From Pseudomonadota bacterium (GTDB lineage: Bacteria > Myxococcota_A > Bradymonadia > UBA4248): a stretch of DNA of 54,052 nt. The translations under genes were made by a program, and so were the position numbers. The DNA is taken from NCBI GenBank assembly GCA_017441205.1, contig JAFRYG010000151.1, positions 1 to 54,052 on the forward strand, in the 5' to 3' direction. Shown here in pieces: positions 24,911 through 34,350 of the stretch (its first letter is position 1; each line of letters opens with the position of its first letter). A model generated the notes under the pieces. That model worked only from the letters and a program-made list of their open reading frames with translations, did not search any database and was not told the origin of the DNA.

Positions 24911-27130
24911 TTAACCGCCTTGTGTTGTTTTGCCGCACGTCTTGTCATCTGAATCACATTCGACGATGCCGAACAAATATTCCCCCGCCTTGCTGGCGTC
25001 TTCTCCGAATGTATCCACGACAAAGTAGTAGGTGCCCGGCGAAAGTTCGGATTCGACCCAGTGATCGCCGCGCGTCGCACATGAATTGTCGTCGAGCGTA
25101 TTCTTTAGATAGATATCCATGTCGTGACCACTGGACGAGACGACGAAAGCCCTGATCCTCATCTTTTGCGTAACATTCAGCTGATAGATGATTTCAGGAC
25201 CTTTTTCACTGAGATCTCTGCAGATGTAAGTCGAGTAATTGTTTTCACCCCCTACTGTCGTGTGGTTGTGCGTGTAGGGAATGCTCGTAATTTTGTAGGG
25301 ATCGGCTTTTTTTCCTGTGCCTTCGAATGGAATGACAGTGTCGGGCGCGGGTTCGTTCTGGATGACGGCACTCCAGGCTTTGTGGAGCATTTCGATGGAG
25401 TACCGGTTGCGGGCATTCGCGCCGTATTTCATGTTATCGCCGGTGAAATTGCAGGGTTCTCCGGAGGAATTATGATGCACATTGTCTTTTGTGGTTACCC
25501 CGTAATTTTTCAGGTCTTTCATCGCAAGTGCCAGATTGAAGTAGGGAATCTGGTAATACTCGGCGAGTCCCCGGTTGACTGCATTGAATACCGGAACAAA
25601 GTGTCTCGGGGCATGGTCACCGAGATTGGTGTAATCATTTCGCAGTCCCGTGCCGACGACCATAGGAATGACGCCGGCATTGATTATGGTGCTGAGGGAC
25701 TTTTTGTACTGGTTATAATAGTTTTCGAGCGACGTGAACCAGCCGTCGTTGTTACTGTATGCCCCCATATCATTCGTGCCGTAGCCAATAAAGGCAAAGC
25801 GCGGATTCATCTTGGAAATCTCTTTGGTAATATAACCGCCGTCATTGGCCCACTTGGCTGTTTTGCCGACGACAGCGGATTCGGAATCGCGCGAAAACGG
25901 ATTGGGATTGCCTCCCTTGAATGTATCAATGACTTTTTGCAGGAAAGTTGCATCGCCTAGATTTACGCTATTTTTGGCAAAACAATACATAAACAGGGAG
26001 TAGGGTGCAAAATGGGAGTCGCCGATTTTAGCAAAAACATTGCCGGCGCGTCCATTATTTTTGGCCATGATTTCCTTCATCTTCTGAACGGAGTATTCCG
26101 TGACGGGAGACAGCAGCTGATCTCCCGGATAACGCGTCGGTGCCTTGACGACGGCGGATTTGCATTCCCCATTTTCGCAGCCATTTTCGCAGGGCGTAAC
26201 CGTCGTCGACCAAACCCGGCATCCCTGATCATTGGTCATGCAGCTGACATAGCCTTCGCCGCTGCATTGCTGTTTGCCATCCTCGCATTGATGTTCGCAA
26301 ACGCAGCTGCCTTCCTGACAGGTATTGGGGCATGCTGTGATTTCGGACCATTTCAGACAGCCGTCCGTTTGCTCAGTACAGACATGAAAACCATTGCCGC
26401 TGCATTCTTTTTTGTTGGCTTCATTACATTCATTGTTGCACGTGCATTTTCCTTCATTGCAGCCATCCGGACAGGGCGTGATTTCATTCCATTCCAGACA
26501 TCCGTCTCCATCGAAGTCCGAACACCAGTGATATCCGTTTTCCGCGCATTCATAGAACAGATTTTCCGGGCATTCATCCTTGCAGGTCTGATCATCCGCA
26601 GGGGTACAAATACCGTCATTGCATGTCTCATTTTCGGCACATAGCTTGGGTTCTGACCATTCCAGACATGAATCATCATCGAACTGGCCGCAGATGCTCC
26701 ATGCGGCTTCTCCCGTTTCCAGTTCGGGGCAGGTCTTGTCGCCTTCATGATCACATTGGTCAGTACAGTCCTCTTCGGGAGGATCCTTCTTATCCTCAGG
26801 AGGATCCTTCTCATCATCCGTACCCGTTTTTTTTACGCATTCGCCCTTTTGACAAATTTCATCCTCTTTGCATTCAAATTCCTGATAATCGGGACAATCT
26901 GAATCGTCGGCATAGTAGCAAACCAGGAGTTTTCCATCTTTGGAACATTTTTTCTTTCCGATCTTGCAGGAATTGGGACATTCTTCATCGTCGGGAGGTG
27001 TTGTGCAATCTTCGTCGTCAGGATCGCAATTTTGCTGATTTCCCTTGCCGGAGGCAACATTTTCATCCGAGCAGGCCTGCAGCCCCAGCACGATAAATGC
27101 GAAGAAAAAGAGCTTCATGGAATACTTCAT
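24911..27130 (-). CDS. Cys-rich lipoprotein with SGNH hydrolase and PPC-like C-terminal domain
   Basis: The start at 27130 has AGGAGG 8 bases upstream and gives 739 residues with lipobox LGLQAC. About five Cys-rich modules (residues 40-325), of a type related to but distinct from those at 9.9-12.1 kb, lead to an SGNH domain: block I GDSHFAPYS, block III YGTNDMG, and a His in DNVHHNSSG. The last 120 residues (DPYKI ... SGHDMDIYLK ... SPGTYYFVVDTFG) look like a pre-peptidase C-terminal beta-sandwich. Esterase activity on polysaccharide or cell wall is plausible. Its position directly before a Mur ligase is suggestive only. Confidence 0.8.
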   Translation of the reverse strand: MKYSMKLFFFAFIVLGLQACSDENVASGKGNQQNCDPDDEDCTTPPDDEECPNSCKIGKKKCSKDGKLLVCYYADDSDCPDYQEFECKEDEICQKGECVKKTGTDDEKDPPEDKKDPPEEDCTDQCDHEGDKTCPELETGEAAWSICGQFDDDSCLEWSEPKLCAENETCNDGICTPADDQTCKDECPENLFYECAENGYHWCSDFDGDGCLEWNEITPCPDGCNEGKCTCNNECNEANKKECSGNGFHVCTEQTDGCLKWSEITACPNTCQEGSCVCEHQCEDGKQQCSGEGYVSCMTNDQGCRVWSTTVTPCENGCENGECKSAVVKAPTRYPGDQLLSPVTEYSVQKMKEIMAKNNGRAGNVFAKIGDSHFAPYSLFMYCFAKNSVNLGDATFLQKVIDTFKGGNPNPFSRDSESAVVGKTAKWANDGGYITKEISKMNPRFAFIGYGTNDMGAYSNNDGWFTSLENYYNQYKKSLSTIINAGVIPMVVGTGLRNDYTNLGDHAPRHFVPVFNAVNRGLAEYYQIPYFNLALAMKDLKNYGVTTKDNVHHNSSGEPCNFTGDNMKYGANARNRYSIEMLHKAWSAVIQNEPAPDTVIPFEGTGKKADPYKITSIPYTHNHTTVGGENNYSTYICRDLSEKGPEIIYQLNVTQKMRIRAFVVSSSGHDMDIYLKNTLDDNSCATRGDHWVESELSPGTYYFVVDTFGEDASKAGEYLFGIVECDSDDKTCGKTTQGG

Positions 27131-27262
27131 GGCATATCCTCCTTTGCCCATATCAATACGGTGTATGCATAGCGCAAATTGAGCGAAAGATCAGGTGATA
27201 TGTTGAAATTTTGATGACTTTTGGGGCGCGCCTTGTGCCCTTCGGCCACTACGGCAGCGCAT

Positions 27263-27306
27263 GGCACTGCTATGGCAGCTCTGTCGGAGCTGCCATACGC
27301 TGTGCC
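27263..27306. repeat. Family-C bulged hairpin at the 3' end of pyrH
   Basis: Outer arms are GGCACtGC/GCtGTGCC, inner arms TATGGCAGCTC/GAGCTGCCATA, with one unpaired C on the 3' side (an unpaired G on the minus strand, the sense strand of pyrH). It lies 9 bases past the pyrH stop. The inner stem here is 11 bp, longer than at other loci. Confidence 0.8.
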
Positions 27307-27315
27307 TCTTCTTTA

Positions 27316-27996
27316 TTATTCCACCAGTGTCGAGCGTGCGCTGCCATTGAGTATGCCTTCGAAAGCCGAGAGTTTGTCGGCAGCGCATACGCGGACTTTC
27401 AGACCATTTTCCTTGCAGAGAATCATGGCTGTCAAATCCATGACTCCGAGGTTCCGGTTAATGGCTTCATCGAATGTAATTTTGTCAAAGCGTTTGGCAT
27501 TGGCATTTTTGGCCGGATCCGAGTCATAGACGCCGTCGACTTTTGTGGCTTTGACGAGGACGTCGCATTTGAGCTCAAGGGCTCTCAAAGCAGCAGCAGA
27601 ATCTGTTGTAAAATAAGGATTTGAAGTGCCGCCGGCGATCAGGATGATCGTTTTTTCCGAGAGCAGTTTTCTGGCTTCCCAGATGTCGTAATGCCTTGCC
27701 AGCGAGGGAACACTGCTCATGGCGCAGGCAGATGAACCATTGGCAATCAGGTACTGTTCAAGTGTCATGCAGTTGATGCAGGTTGCCATCATTCCAATCT
27801 GGTCCGCCTTGGAACGATCGAGTCCTTTGGTCATTTTGCCGCGCATGATGTTGCCGCCGCCAGTTACAATGGCCAGCTCATGTTTTTGGGAAATCTTGCC
27901 CAGAATCGTCGCAAAATGCGTCAATGTGGACGCATCCAGACCGGTTCCATGCGCACCTCCAAGAACTTCTCCCGACAGTTTAAGTAATACTCGCAT
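27316..27996 (-). CDS. pyrH: Uridylate kinase (UMP kinase)
   Basis: The 226-residue amino-acid-kinase-fold enzyme phosphorylates UMP to UDP. It shows LLKLSGEVLGG, VTGGGNIMRG, IGMMATCINC, AGGTSNPYFTTDSAAALRA and KATKVDGVYDSDP, all characteristic of bacterial hexameric PyrH. AAGGAA precedes the ATG. It lies downstream of the SPFH gene on the same strand, separated by 189 bases that include a GC-rich structured region, so co-transcription with the tig-clp block is uncertain. Confidence 0.96.
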   Translation of the reverse strand: MRVLLKLSGEVLGGAHGTGLDASTLTHFATILGKISQKHELAIVTGGGNIMRGKMTKGLDRSKADQIGMMATCINCMTLEQYLIANGSSACAMSSVPSLARHYDIWEARKLLSEKTIILIAGGTSNPYFTTDSAAALRALELKCDVLVKATKVDGVYDSDPAKNANAKRFDKITFDEAINRNLGVMDLTAMILCKENGLKVRVCAADKLSAFEGILNGSARSTLVE

Positions 27997-28073
27997 GATC
28001 TATTCCTTATGGTTGCAGGTATGATGATGTTGTATTCTTATTGAGGATTATATCAGGTTCCCATCCATGGATA

Positions 28074-28185
28074 TTGTTTTGCCGGGGGCAAAGGCGGCGC
28101 CTCTACCCCGGGCTGCGGGCATCGTGCCCTTTGGGCATGCGATCGGGCATTCAAAGTCAAATGCCGAGCGCTGCGGGGGCGTTAA
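28074..28185. repeat. GC-rich inverted repeats between pyrH and the SPFH gene
   Basis: Several hairpins are possible, for example TGCCC/GGGCA around TTT with ATCG/CGAT outside, and GGCATT/AATGCC. The first has unpaired bases only on one arm and may be a decayed family-C unit. No gene is present. Confidence 0.4.
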
Positions 28186-29073
28186 TTATTTAATGCCAAG
28201 AAAAGGCACGGCAGAGCCGGGAACCATCGTCGTCGGAAGGACGCCGTTCCACTGTTCGGCCTGAGTGAGTTTGATTAAGTCAGGATTGTTTCTCAAAGCC
28301 TCGCAGCGAAGGCGGATGGCTTCAGCTTCGGCTTCGCCTCTGACCTTGGTGCTGTAGGCATCGGCATCGGCGCGTTTCTGAATACTGTAGGCTTCAGCTT
28401 CGGCTCTGGCTTTCATGGCGCCGGCTTCGGCTTCTGCATTCTTTACTTTTTGCTGGGCTTCCTGCTCGACACGGGCCAGTTCGCTCTTGGCTCTTTCGAC
28501 GTCGGCTTTGGCCTTGGCTGCTTCTTCGACGGCTCTTTCGTAGGTATCGCTGAAGTCGACATTTTCTATCTGGATATTCTCAATGACGACAGGAACATCC
28601 CGAAGGGCATCTTTGATCTCAGCGTTCATGTTTTCATTGAGCTTGTCGCGTTCCTGAATTGCGCGAGCAGCAGTAAACTGGCCAAAAACGGTTTTGGAAA
28701 CTTCAGCAACGCGCGGCCAGACTGCCTGGCTTATGATGCCATCCTGACCAAATCGCGTATAGACTTCCTGAATCTTTTCGGGCGCAATGTGATACGTTAC
28801 CGAAATGACGAGTTCGGCGATCTGCTGGTCGTAAGAATACATTGCCAGTGCTGCGCCGCGAACGGTCTGCGTTCGGGTCGACATCTTGGTGACCGATTGG
28901 AACATGGGTATTTTCAGATGCAGACCTGAACTTTCGACGCTCGTTACGCGGCCATTCGTCAGCAATACCCCTCGTTCACCTTCATCAACGGTATAAAATG
29001 AACCGAAAAAGAGGATCAGAAATACGAAGACGAGAATGACAACACCTGCAATCAGACCTTTACCTGCGTTCAT
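28186..29073 (-). CDS. SPFH/prohibitin-family membrane protein
   Basis: A 295-residue protein with one N-terminal membrane helix (about 7-27) and a band-7/SPFH domain (YTVDEGERGVLLTNGRV onward). It has a long Ala/Glu/Lys coiled coil at about 180-260 (KAKADVERAKSELARVEQ), typical of prohibitin, HflC or stomatin oligomers. Such proteins form ring-like scaffolds that often control membrane proteases. Its position directly after clpX in the tig-clpP-clpX run fits a proteostasis role. Which SPFH subfamily it belongs to is not clear; prohibitin-like is favoured. Confidence 0.85.
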   Translation of the reverse strand: MNAGKGLIAGVVILVFVFLILFFGSFYTVDEGERGVLLTNGRVTSVESSGLHLKIPMFQSVTKMSTRTQTVRGAALAMYSYDQQIAELVISVTYHIAPEKIQEVYTRFGQDGIISQAVWPRVAEVSKTVFGQFTAARAIQERDKLNENMNAEIKDALRDVPVVIENIQIENVDFSDTYERAVEEAAKAKADVERAKSELARVEQEAQQKVKNAEAEAGAMKARAEAEAYSIQKRADADAYSTKVRGEAEAEAIRLRCEALRNNPDLIKLTQAEQWNGVLPTTMVPGSAVPFLGIK

Positions 29074-29134
29074 ACTTAGTTTCCTTTATAAAACCGGGTT
29101 AAGCATTATGGCTGAATGACACAGCTTTGGAGAA

Positions 29135-30823
29135 TTATTTCTTTCTGGATTTTTTCGATTTTGAAGCTTTTCGGCCATGAGATGGCCGAGGGGGTTCAGG
29201 CTTTTCGGTATCTTCCTTTTTGTCTTCAATAGCCTGCGTCGGCTCAGCAGCATCAGCCGGAGCCTCTGGAGTCGCATTAGTCGGAACTTCCTGAGTTTCC
29301 TGCGTCGGTTCAGCTGCATCAGCCGGAGCTTCTTGAGTTTCCTGCACTGCCTTCGCAGTGTCTGCCTGAGCATTCTGCGTAGGTTGAGTGGATTCCTCTG
29401 ATGCTTCCTGAGGAACAGATGTCGCTTGAACGTCTGTGGATTCGGTTTCTCCCGCAGCAGCAGTCTTTCCGAGCAGGCTGTTGAGGCAGGATTTCAATAT
29501 ATCCGCATCGCTTGCCGAGGGCTGTGCATCCTGTCCTGCAGATGGCGAGGAATCGGGAGCAGGCTCGGGGAGAAGACATTCGCCCGATTTTGCTTTTTCG
29601 ACGATTTCGTCAATCTGTGCGAGGTCCCCCTGACGTCTGATGATTTCTTCCGTAATCGTCAGATGTTCCATTTTATCGAGTCCGGGAACCGCATAGAGAT
29701 AGGGCATCATGGCATTTTCGAGAATGCTTCGCAGTCCGCGTGCGCCGGATTCCTTTTTGATGCCGAGCTGTGCGATGCAGTGCAGAGCTTCGTCTGTAAA
29801 GTCCAGATCGACATGATCGATTGCAAACATCTTTTTGTATTGTTTGACGAGGGCATTTTTCGGCTCAGTCAGGACGCGGATGAGTGCATCTTCATCGAGG
29901 GGATGGAGTGTAGCCACGACGGGAAGGCGTCCGACGAGTTCAGGGATCATGCCGAATTTGAGCAGATCTTCTGGTTCCAGTGCTTTGTACAATGCCTGTA
30001 TATCGCGTTCGCTCTTACTCTGGACGTTGGCATTGAAACCGATGGACGTCGAACTCGTTCGGGTTTCGATGATGTCCTCAAGTCCGACGAAAGCACCGCC
30101 GCAGATGAAGAGAATATTGGTGGTATCGACGCGCAGGAACTCCTGCTGCGGATGCTTTCGGCCGCCTTTGGGGGGGACGGCAGCGATGGTTCCTTCGATG
30201 AGTTTGAGCAGGGACTGCTGGACACCTTCGCCGGAGACATCGCGGGTAATCGAAGGATTTGCGCTCTTTCTGGAGATTTTGTCGATTTCGTCGATGTAGA
30301 TAATTCCCCGGCATGCGCGTTCGATATCGTTATCGGCAGCATGGAGCAGGTTGAGAATGATGTTTTCGACATCATCTCCGACGTAACCGGCTTCGGTCAG
30401 ACTGGTTGCGTCCGCCATGGCAAAAGGAACATCGAGGATTTTGGCCAGCGTCTGGGCGAGGAGTGTTTTTCCTGTTCCAGTCGGACCGATGAGCAGGATA
30501 TTGGATTTGCCGAGCTCCACACCATCCTTGACAGGGCTCAGGATGCGTTTGTAGTGGTTGTGTACGGCAACGGAGAGTACTTTTTTGGCATGCTCCTGCT
30601 GGATAATATACTCATCAAGTTTGGCTTTGATGTCCTTTGGTTTCGGGACTTTGAGACCAACCACAGGGTTGCTTCCCAGTCCGACATCCCTGGGTTCGAT
30701 GGCATCCGAAACCTGTTGGTATGCGGCTTTGATACATTCTTCGCAGATGTAGACATTGGCACCTGCGATAAGGCGCTGTGTATCGGAACGATCTCTGTCA
30801 CAAAAAGAGCAGCGAAGGGGCAA
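29135..30823 (-). CDS. clpX: ATP-dependent protease ATPase subunit ClpX with long C-terminal tail
   Basis: It unfolds tagged proteins and feeds them to ClpP. Residues 5-30 bear the zinc-binding Cys quartet (C5, C8, C27, C30). Walker A GPTGTGKT, pore loop GYVG, Walker B IIYIDEID, the RKH loop (GGRKHPQ) and the ClpP-docking IGF loop (TSIGFN) are all present, so it should be active. ClpX normally ends near residue 420. Here about 150 further residues follow, rich in Ala, Thr, Gln, Glu and Pro with repeated [14 protein letters not shown] units, finishing in a basic Lys/Arg/Ser cluster. The tail is probably disordered. Its role is unknown. Confidence 0.95.
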   Translation of the reverse strand: MPLRCSFCDRDRSDTQRLIAGANVYICEECIKAAYQQVSDAIEPRDVGLGSNPVVGLKVPKPKDIKAKLDEYIIQQEHAKKVLSVAVHNHYKRILSPVKDGVELGKSNILLIGPTGTGKTLLAQTLAKILDVPFAMADATSLTEAGYVGDDVENIILNLLHAADNDIERACRGIIYIDEIDKISRKSANPSITRDVSGEGVQQSLLKLIEGTIAAVPPKGGRKHPQQEFLRVDTTNILFICGGAFVGLEDIIETRTSSTSIGFNANVQSKSERDIQALYKALEPEDLLKFGMIPELVGRLPVVATLHPLDEDALIRVLTEPKNALVKQYKKMFAIDHVDLDFTDEALHCIAQLGIKKESGARGLRSILENAMMPYLYAVPGLDKMEHLTITEEIIRRQGDLAQIDEIVEKAKSGECLLPEPAPDSSPSAGQDAQPSASDADILKSCLNSLLGKTAAAGETESTDVQATSVPQEASEESTQPTQNAQADTAKAVQETQEAPADAAEPTQETQEVPTNATPEAPADAAEPTQAIEDKKEDTEKPEPPRPSHGRKASKSKKSRKK

Positions 30824-30951
30824 GATAGATTCTCCTGAATGTGAAATCTGAAGGACAGTCGGATTTCTGATAAATGGAGCCAGACTAAAATACCGGCATG
30901 CACGATCTCACAGCCGGTACGGATAATGAGGAGTGCAGGCCAGATGATGGA

Positions 30952-31578
30952 TTATTCGGAAAACGGGAGATTTTCCGGATGTCCGTCCTTTTGTCTGCGG
31001 ATGACTTCGTCGATGAGTCCATACGTTTTGGCTTCGTCTGCGCTCATGATGTAGTCGCGGTCGGTATCTTTTTCGATGCGTTCGATGGTCTGTCCGGAAT
31101 GTCTCGAAAGAATTTCATTCAGGACTCTTCGCATGCGAAGGATTTCCTTGGCCTGCAAATCGATATCGGTCGCCTGCCCGGAAATTCCGCCGCCCGAAAT
31201 CAAAGGCTGGTGAATGAGAATACGGCTGTTCGGCAGCGAATAGCGTTTACCTTTTGTGCCTGCGCACAAAAGAACAGCGCCCATGCTCGCAGCCTGTCCG
31301 ATACAGATCGTCGAGACGGGGCAGCGGACATGCTGGATCGTATCGTAGATGGCCATACCGGCAGTGACGCTTCCACCAGGGGAATTGATGTAGATCTGGA
31401 TATCTTTTTCGGGATTTTCGCTTTCCAGAAAGAGAAGCTGGGCAATAATGCTATTGGCCACCATATCGGTAACCGAACTGCCCAGAATGACGATTCTGTC
31501 TTTGAGCAGACGGCTGAAGATATCCCAGGCGCGTTCGCCACGATGGGTTTGTTCGATAACGTTTGGGAAAAATGTCAT
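30952..31578 (-). CDS. clpP: ATP-dependent Clp protease proteolytic subunit ClpP
   Basis: A serine protease that forms the 14-mer chamber for ClpX. The catalytic Ser is in GQAASMGAV, the His in RILIHQPL, and the Asp in the [11 protein letters not shown] segment. From the Met at 31578 ([20 protein letters not shown]) it has 208 residues, the usual ClpP length, with GGAGG 11 bases upstream. Alternative Mets at 31596 and 31665 would add 6 or 29 acidic residues. The 31665 start overlaps the tig end region without a Shine-Dalgarno but cannot be excluded. Order tig-clpP-clpX is conserved in many bacteria. Confidence 0.95.
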   Translation of the reverse strand: MTFFPNVIEQTHRGERAWDIFSRLLKDRIVILGSSVTDMVANSIIAQLLFLESENPEKDIQIYINSPGGSVTAGMAIYDTIQHVRCPVSTICIGQAASMGAVLLCAGTKGKRYSLPNSRILIHQPLISGGGISGQATDIDLQAKEILRMRRVLNEILSRHSGQTIERIEKDTDRDYIMSADEAKTYGLIDEVIRRQKDGHPENLPFSE

Positions 31579-31667
31579 TTCGTCGTCATCCTCCATGCTG
31601 ATTATGATGCCCTCGTCAGAGGACTGCACAGAATCAGCATTCTGTGCGCAACTCCAAATATCCATGA

Positions 31668-32927
31668 TTAACCGACAGCTTCTTCTTTTTTGATGATGGC
31701 AGCAGCTTTGATGATGTCGAGTGCACGATCGCGTTTGACCTGTTCACCGACAAATTCTGCTGCATTATTGGTTTTCAGCCACTGTTTGACTTTACTTTCG
31801 TCAATATTCTGGAACCATTTTTTGGCTTCAGCAATAGTATCTTCTTCGGAAACTTCGATTTTTTCTGCGGCGGCGACTGCATTGAGAATAATTTCATTGT
31901 GGTAGTCGACGCGATATTCCTCCAGCTCTTCGGGTCTGATGTTCTGAATGATGCGATCGAGCATATCATCGTTGATCTGCTGGCGCATCATTTGTTCAAG
32001 CTGCAGACGGATGGCCTGGGCTGCGCGGGCTTTGACGTAACCTTCGGGCATATCGATGGGCATCTGTGCGCGCAGAACTTCGAGGAGCTTGTTTTCGATC
32101 TGTTCATCGCGATTCTTTTCGGCTTCTTCCATCAGGCGTTTGCGCGTAACTTCCTTGAGGCCGTCGAGCGTTTCGGCATCGCCGGTATCGAGTGCAAAAG
32201 CATCGTCGAGCGCAGGCAGTACGCGTTTTTTAATTTCGTTGACGACACAGGTCACGATGGCTTCTTCATCATTGATTTTTGCCGTCAGCTGCAGCGGTTC
32301 GTGCAGTGTTGCGCCGATCAGGCATTTTTCCATCTCTTCGTTGAAATAACCTTTTCCGAGTGTAATCTGGCGGTCGCCGGCGCGGCAGATTTTTTCAGCG
32401 GCAGCATTGGGGGCACTCAGTGTTGTCATGACGACATCGCCGTCTTCGACGACGGTACGATCTTCGACGGGCTCAATCACGGCATTGCGTTCGCGGCGTT
32501 TTTCGAGGTCGGCCATGACATCGTCATCCGTGACAACGGCATCGGGGACGCTGACTTCCAGCCCTTTGTAATTCGTGGCTTCCAGAACAGGTTTGATTTC
32601 GGCATTGAGTTTGGCAACAAAGCCACCATCTTCAGTCTGCGGAACGACGATTTCAACTTCGCTGACATGGAGAAGATTATCGAGGGTATCGAGGGCTTCG
32701 CGCACGCTGACCTGGAGACTTTCACGGCGTGCATCTTCCATAATGGAGGCGCCTGCTTTCTGACGAATGATGTGTGCAGGAACCTTGCCGGCACGGAAAC
32801 CGTTCATTTTCAGTGTTTTACGTGCAGATTCAACCAGTTTTCCCTCGATTCGTCTGACGGCATCGCCGGGAACTGTAACGGTAATTTCGCGAACGACCTG
32901 ATTTTTTTCGACAATCTCAAAACTCAT
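31668..32927 (-). CDS. tig: Trigger factor
   Basis: This ribosome-bound chaperone and peptidyl-prolyl isomerase has 419 residues from the Met at 32927 ([19 protein letters not shown]), with AGGA upstream. The ribosome-binding signature appears as [15 protein letters not shown] (about 44-58; family GFRxGKxP). A PPIase-like middle and a long helical C-terminal arm domain follow. The longer in-frame extension upstream has no homology. It leads the tig-clpP-clpX-SPFH block. Confidence 0.95.
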   Translation of the reverse strand: MSFEIVEKNQVVREITVTVPGDAVRRIEGKLVESARKTLKMNGFRAGKVPAHIIRQKAGASIMEDARRESLQVSVREALDTLDNLLHVSEVEIVVPQTEDGGFVAKLNAEIKPVLEATNYKGLEVSVPDAVVTDDDVMADLEKRRERNAVIEPVEDRTVVEDGDVVMTTLSAPNAAAEKICRAGDRQITLGKGYFNEEMEKCLIGATLHEPLQLTAKINDEEAIVTCVVNEIKKRVLPALDDAFALDTGDAETLDGLKEVTRKRLMEEAEKNRDEQIENKLLEVLRAQMPIDMPEGYVKARAAQAIRLQLEQMMRQQINDDMLDRIIQNIRPEELEEYRVDYHNEIILNAVAAAEKIEVSEEDTIAEAKKWFQNIDESKVKQWLKTNNAAEFVGEQVKRDRALDIIKAAAIIKKEEAVG

Positions 32928-34005
32928 GATGTGTCCTGTAAATTGATGTTTTTGGATATTGTTAAACCCTGAATATGGGCAAAGATTTGCCCAAACACAC
33001 AAGCCGCAGAATTTTAGTCGTAATCGCGCTTTTACGTCAAGAATTTATTGAGACAGATAATTATTGGCAGTCACTGAAGATAACAGATTCTGGTTCATTT
33101 GCCGGATCCTGTCAATGACATGATCGCAACAGTGCACTGTTGCTGGCGCTAATCCATAATTCCGGCAGATCCTGATTCATGAAACGGTAATTATCTGTGG
33201 TGCTCGTGTTTTTTTACCTGCTATACGAGTATGGCTATTTTGTTCGCAATAATTGCAGTTCCGGTCTTGATGCTTAGAGCTTGGAACTGTGAATGCTTTT
33301 CTCAAAGCTCAGAGCAATTAAAGACATATTATTCGGAACATTGAATATCCACTCTGGTTAAACATAGACTTGTACTATTCATCCCCTCTGAGTAAAACTA
33401 CATGTAATACATGCGCCTACATTAAATTTCAGGGTAACCATAAAGGGTTACCTCCGTCCCATTCCCACCCGCCAACCTGCGCACCTACCCCAAATAACGC
33501 TCGGTTTTGGCACACTGCTCCCTTTCCGATTTATAGAGTCGTAAAAAAAGAGCATCCTGATGTGCCTGGCATGCGCGACGCTGCGCTGGCATGTTCCGCG
33601 TCCGGAGTACATGACAATGCAATCCGCCCTCCCGGATGGCCGCACATTATGTCGGGGGATAATACACGTCAGACAAAGCCGGATAAATGCATAGGGCACC
33701 TCTCAAAAAATGGGAAGGATCATTCCTTCATACAAGTGATGCCATTGAGGTGAGATTTGTTGCACAGGGATGTACGATTTTTTGCTTTTATTGGCGGTGG
33801 ATTGTCGGAAAAGGTGTTTGCTGTGTATTTAAGGGAATTTGCTGTACGTTTGTTGTTGCTTTGGCGAGAGATTTTTGCTGGCGGCTGAAGATGCGGTCAT
33901 TGGGAAAAATAGCTCTGATATTGGCAGTTTGACGAATTATGTCGTAATAGTTATGTCCTCATGGGGACATGATTTGTCTGCCGGTTGAATTGTGATGTGA
34001 ATGTG
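32928..34005. other. Gene-poor intergenic region of about 1 kb
   Basis: No convincing gene is present; possible reading frames have composition unlike proteins and no ribosome site. It holds an 18-bp perfect palindrome GCAACAGTGCACTGTTGC at 33126-33143, flanked by near-repeats of CCGGATCCTG and CCGGCAGATCCTG. A family-R copy lies at 33222-33368, and a hairpin GGTAACC/GGTTACC at 33433-33452. The stretch at about 33452-33485 is C-rich on the plus strand. A small RNA could be encoded here but nothing diagnostic was found. Confidence 0.45.
33222..33368 (+). repeat. Family-R interspersed repeat, copy 4
   Basis: It runs from TATACGAGTATGGCTATTTT to GAATATCCACTCTGGTTAAAC. Core blocks GTGAATGCTTTTCTCAAAG, GCTCAGAGCAATTAAAGAC and GGAACATTGAATATCC are shared with the other copies. 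Confidence 0.75.
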
Positions 34006-34344
34006 ATGAAGAATTACTGCTGCCTTTTGTGGATAACGTTGCCATTGCTTTGTCTGGGATGCCGTTCGGAAGCAGATCAGATGGCGGAGTTTTGTCTGAA
34101 CTACGAGAAAGCAGTGAAAGAGGCAGCCAATTGCAAAGATATGGCCGATCGACTTGATGCCTTGTTATCGCCGCCTCAGCCGCGCCTCAACGATCGTCGG
34201 TTATGTGCTGATACGACAGCATGTCTGCCTTGCCGGGTGGCAGCGAACGAGATGTTAAAACAGTGTGGCTATGATGAAGAGATGCGTCCCATCTTTGAGA
34301 GAATGCATTTTTCGAAATCATTGCGCGAGTATTTGGCCCAATAG
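34006..34344 (+). CDS. Small Cys-containing lipoprotein, unknown
   Basis: From the ATG at 34006 it has 112 residues with signal sequence MKNYCCLLWITLPLLCLGC ending in a lipobox Cys at 19. The mature part (about 93 residues) has Cys residues in CLNYEK, ANCKD, LCADTTACLPC and QCGYDE, so disulfides are likely. No family was recognised. The TTG at 33985 gives a longer form but looks less likely. It ends 6 bases before the next gene, so the two are a probable pair. Confidence 0.55.
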   Translation: MKNYCCLLWITLPLLCLGCRSEADQMAEFCLNYEKAVKEAANCKDMADRLDALLSPPQPRLNDRRLCADTTACLPCRVAANEMLKQCGYDEEMRPIFERMHFSKSLREYLAQ

Positions 34345-34350
34345 CAGAGT

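Noticed and set aside
28067..28264. A small plus-strand open frame between pyrH and the SPFH gene
   Set aside because: It covers GC-rich hairpin DNA and runs into the antisense of the SPFH gene; there is no supporting signal.
33370..33932. Two short plus-strand open frames in the 1-kb gap
   Set aside because: Composition is not protein-like (Pro/His/Cys runs from C-rich DNA), there is no ribosome site, and one begins inside the end of a family-R repeat region.
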